Assembly (NCBI GenBank): GCA_963851025.1
Contig: CAWKOA010000006.1
Location: 186,001-250,000 of the forward strand
Length of the DNA stretch: 64,000 bases
Direction of reading: 5' to 3'
From: RYN-230 sp963851025
Lineage (GTDB): Bacteria; Actinomycetota; Actinomycetes; Streptosporangiales; Streptosporangiaceae
Shown here piece after piece: positions 63,435 through 64,000 of this stretch. The notes under the pieces are model-generated. The model made no database searches, had not been told where the DNA came from, and was given only the letters and a program-made list of their open reading frames with translations. Each line of letters begins with the position of its first letter. The first letter of the stretch is position 1. The translations under genes and the position numbers were made by a program.

Positions 63435-63822
63435 CGGCCGCTTCCATCTCGGCGAGCAGGGCCGCCGGCCAGCGGCCGCCGCAGAACACGGTGTCGGCGA
63501 CGATCCGGTCGTCGCGCACCGTCAGCAGGTGCATGTGGTGGGCCGCGTGCGGCACGCCATGCTCGGTCCAGCTCAGCGTGTACTCGATGACCTCGCTCGC
63601 GCCCTCGGCCACCGGGTAGCGGCGCAGCTCGTCGAAGTGGCCCGGGTCGGCGAACCACCGTGCGTACTCGGCCCGGATCGCATCCGGGCCGGCCGCGTGC
63701 AGCCGCCAGCCGGGAACGGTCGCGTCGAGCGTGGCGTCCGGGCTCCACGCGTCGCAGCCAGGGATCATCGCACCCTCGATCGCCTGCAGGAACTTCTCGA
63801 TCACCGGGGTATCTGCCATCAT
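63427..63822 (-). CDS. SnoaL-like (NTF2-fold) protein
   Basis: About 131 residues from ATG 63822 or 130 from 63819; AGGAGG just upstream favours the second. The pattern FLQAIEGAMIPGCDAWSPDATLDATVPGW and HHMHLLTVRDDRIVADTVFCGG is typical of small SnoaL/NTF2-fold proteins, which include polyketide cyclases and ester-handling enzymes as well as many of unknown role. Translationally coupled to the phosphotransferase. Confidence 0.78.
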   Translation of the reverse strand: MMADTPVIEKFLQAIEGAMIPGCDAWSPDATLDATVPGWRLHAAGPDAIRAEYARWFADPGHFDELRRYPVAEGASEVIEYTLSWTEHGVPHAAHHMHLLTVRDDRIVADTVFCGGRWPAALLAEMEAADA

Positions 63823-63934
63823 GCCCTCCTCACGGGTCAGATCCCAGCGTGCGGGCGGCGGCTTGCAGCCAGCTTGCAGTCCCGGCCGGCGCCAGCTCAC
63901 GCTGCCCGGGGCCGGGCCGGGCGGGCCGCGCTCA

Positions 63935-64000
63935 TCACCTCAGGGCGTAGACGCTGAAGTCGTTGCTGCCGGCGAAGGCGACCCCGCCGGCCACCGCGAT
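63935..64000 (-). CDS. C-terminal end of a PQQ-like beta-propeller protein (5' end outside window)
   Basis: The minus strand is open from the window edge and ends IAVAGGVAFAGSNDFSVYALR then TGA (63937-63935). The pattern (VAGGVAFAGSNDFSVYAL) matches the last blade of PQQ-binding-like beta-propeller repeats. Only 21 residues are visible, so the call is tentative. Confidence 0.5.
   Translation of the reverse strand: MAVAGGVAFAGSNDFSVYALR

Overview
The window is very GC-rich, uses GTG starts freely and packs genes with 4-base start/stop overlaps. Together with a SAM-IV-type riboswitch, an ECF41 sigma factor, SARP/BTAD regulation, an F420/FMN-type split-barrel enzyme and a mycobacterial-type (RMM) microcompartment, this points to an actinomycete, perhaps near Streptosporangiales. 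The exact taxon cannot be read from the sequence. No phage, IS element, CRISPR array or complete RNA gene was seen.

Layout. 1-317: end of a beta-carbonic anhydrase. 360-11022: a catabolic cluster for an alcohol or acid substrate (CoA-transferase, P450, two enoyl-CoA hydratases, two acyl-CoA ligases, a 3Fe-4S ferredoxin, zinc alcohol dehydrogenase, aldehyde dehydrogenase). 11019-13476: an ECF41 sigma factor with its epimerase partner under a recognisable ECF41 promoter, divergent from a winged-helix regulator. 13477-24899: housekeeping and transport genes (two MFS exporters, amidohydrolase, AlkA-like glycosylase, lipB, a stand-alone LigD-type phosphoesterase, SDRs, a quinone oxidoreductase, a drug-type ABC exporter), several with -10 boxes exactly 6 bases before the start codon (leaderless mRNAs). 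25305-27113: a secreted GH64 beta-1,3-glucanase with duplicated CBM32 domains.

27197-41601 is the centrepiece: a 12-gene minus-strand operon and a divergent permease encoding a bacterial microcompartment of the RMM (aminoacetone / 1-amino-2-propanol) type. It has one BMC-H, one BMC-P, two BMC-T, an SDR, an aminopropanol-type kinase, a class III PLP enzyme fused in frame to an acylating aldehyde dehydrogenase, and a small unknown protein. The same operon continues into a B12-dependent diol dehydratase (fused large+medium subunits, small subunit, reactivase). Both routes would make propionaldehyde for the same acylating dehydrogenase. A GntR/HutC repressor gene sits in the operon and a matching palindrome overlaps the predicted transcription start. 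A 52-base perfect palindrome lies between BMC-P and BMC-H.

41602-48559: a membrane protein, a class V aminotransferase behind a SAM riboswitch, a secreted six-hairpin glycosidase-like protein, and a receptor Ser/Thr kinase. 48893-53801: a GntR-controlled catabolic cluster (ThDP enzyme, split-barrel oxidoreductase, FAD monooxygenase, cupin). 53972-57047: a sensor kinase, a degenerate kinase-like partner and a LuxR response regulator. 57048-64000: PLD-like protein, cupin, a 1052-residue SARP/ATPase/TPR regulator, methyltransferase, APH-like phosphotransferase, SnoaL-like protein and the tail of a beta-propeller protein.

Caution: three genes are interrupted by apparent single-base frameshifts (about 39240, 41000 and 48000) and a fourth is suspected at the ThDP enzyme start. 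These may be sequencing indels.
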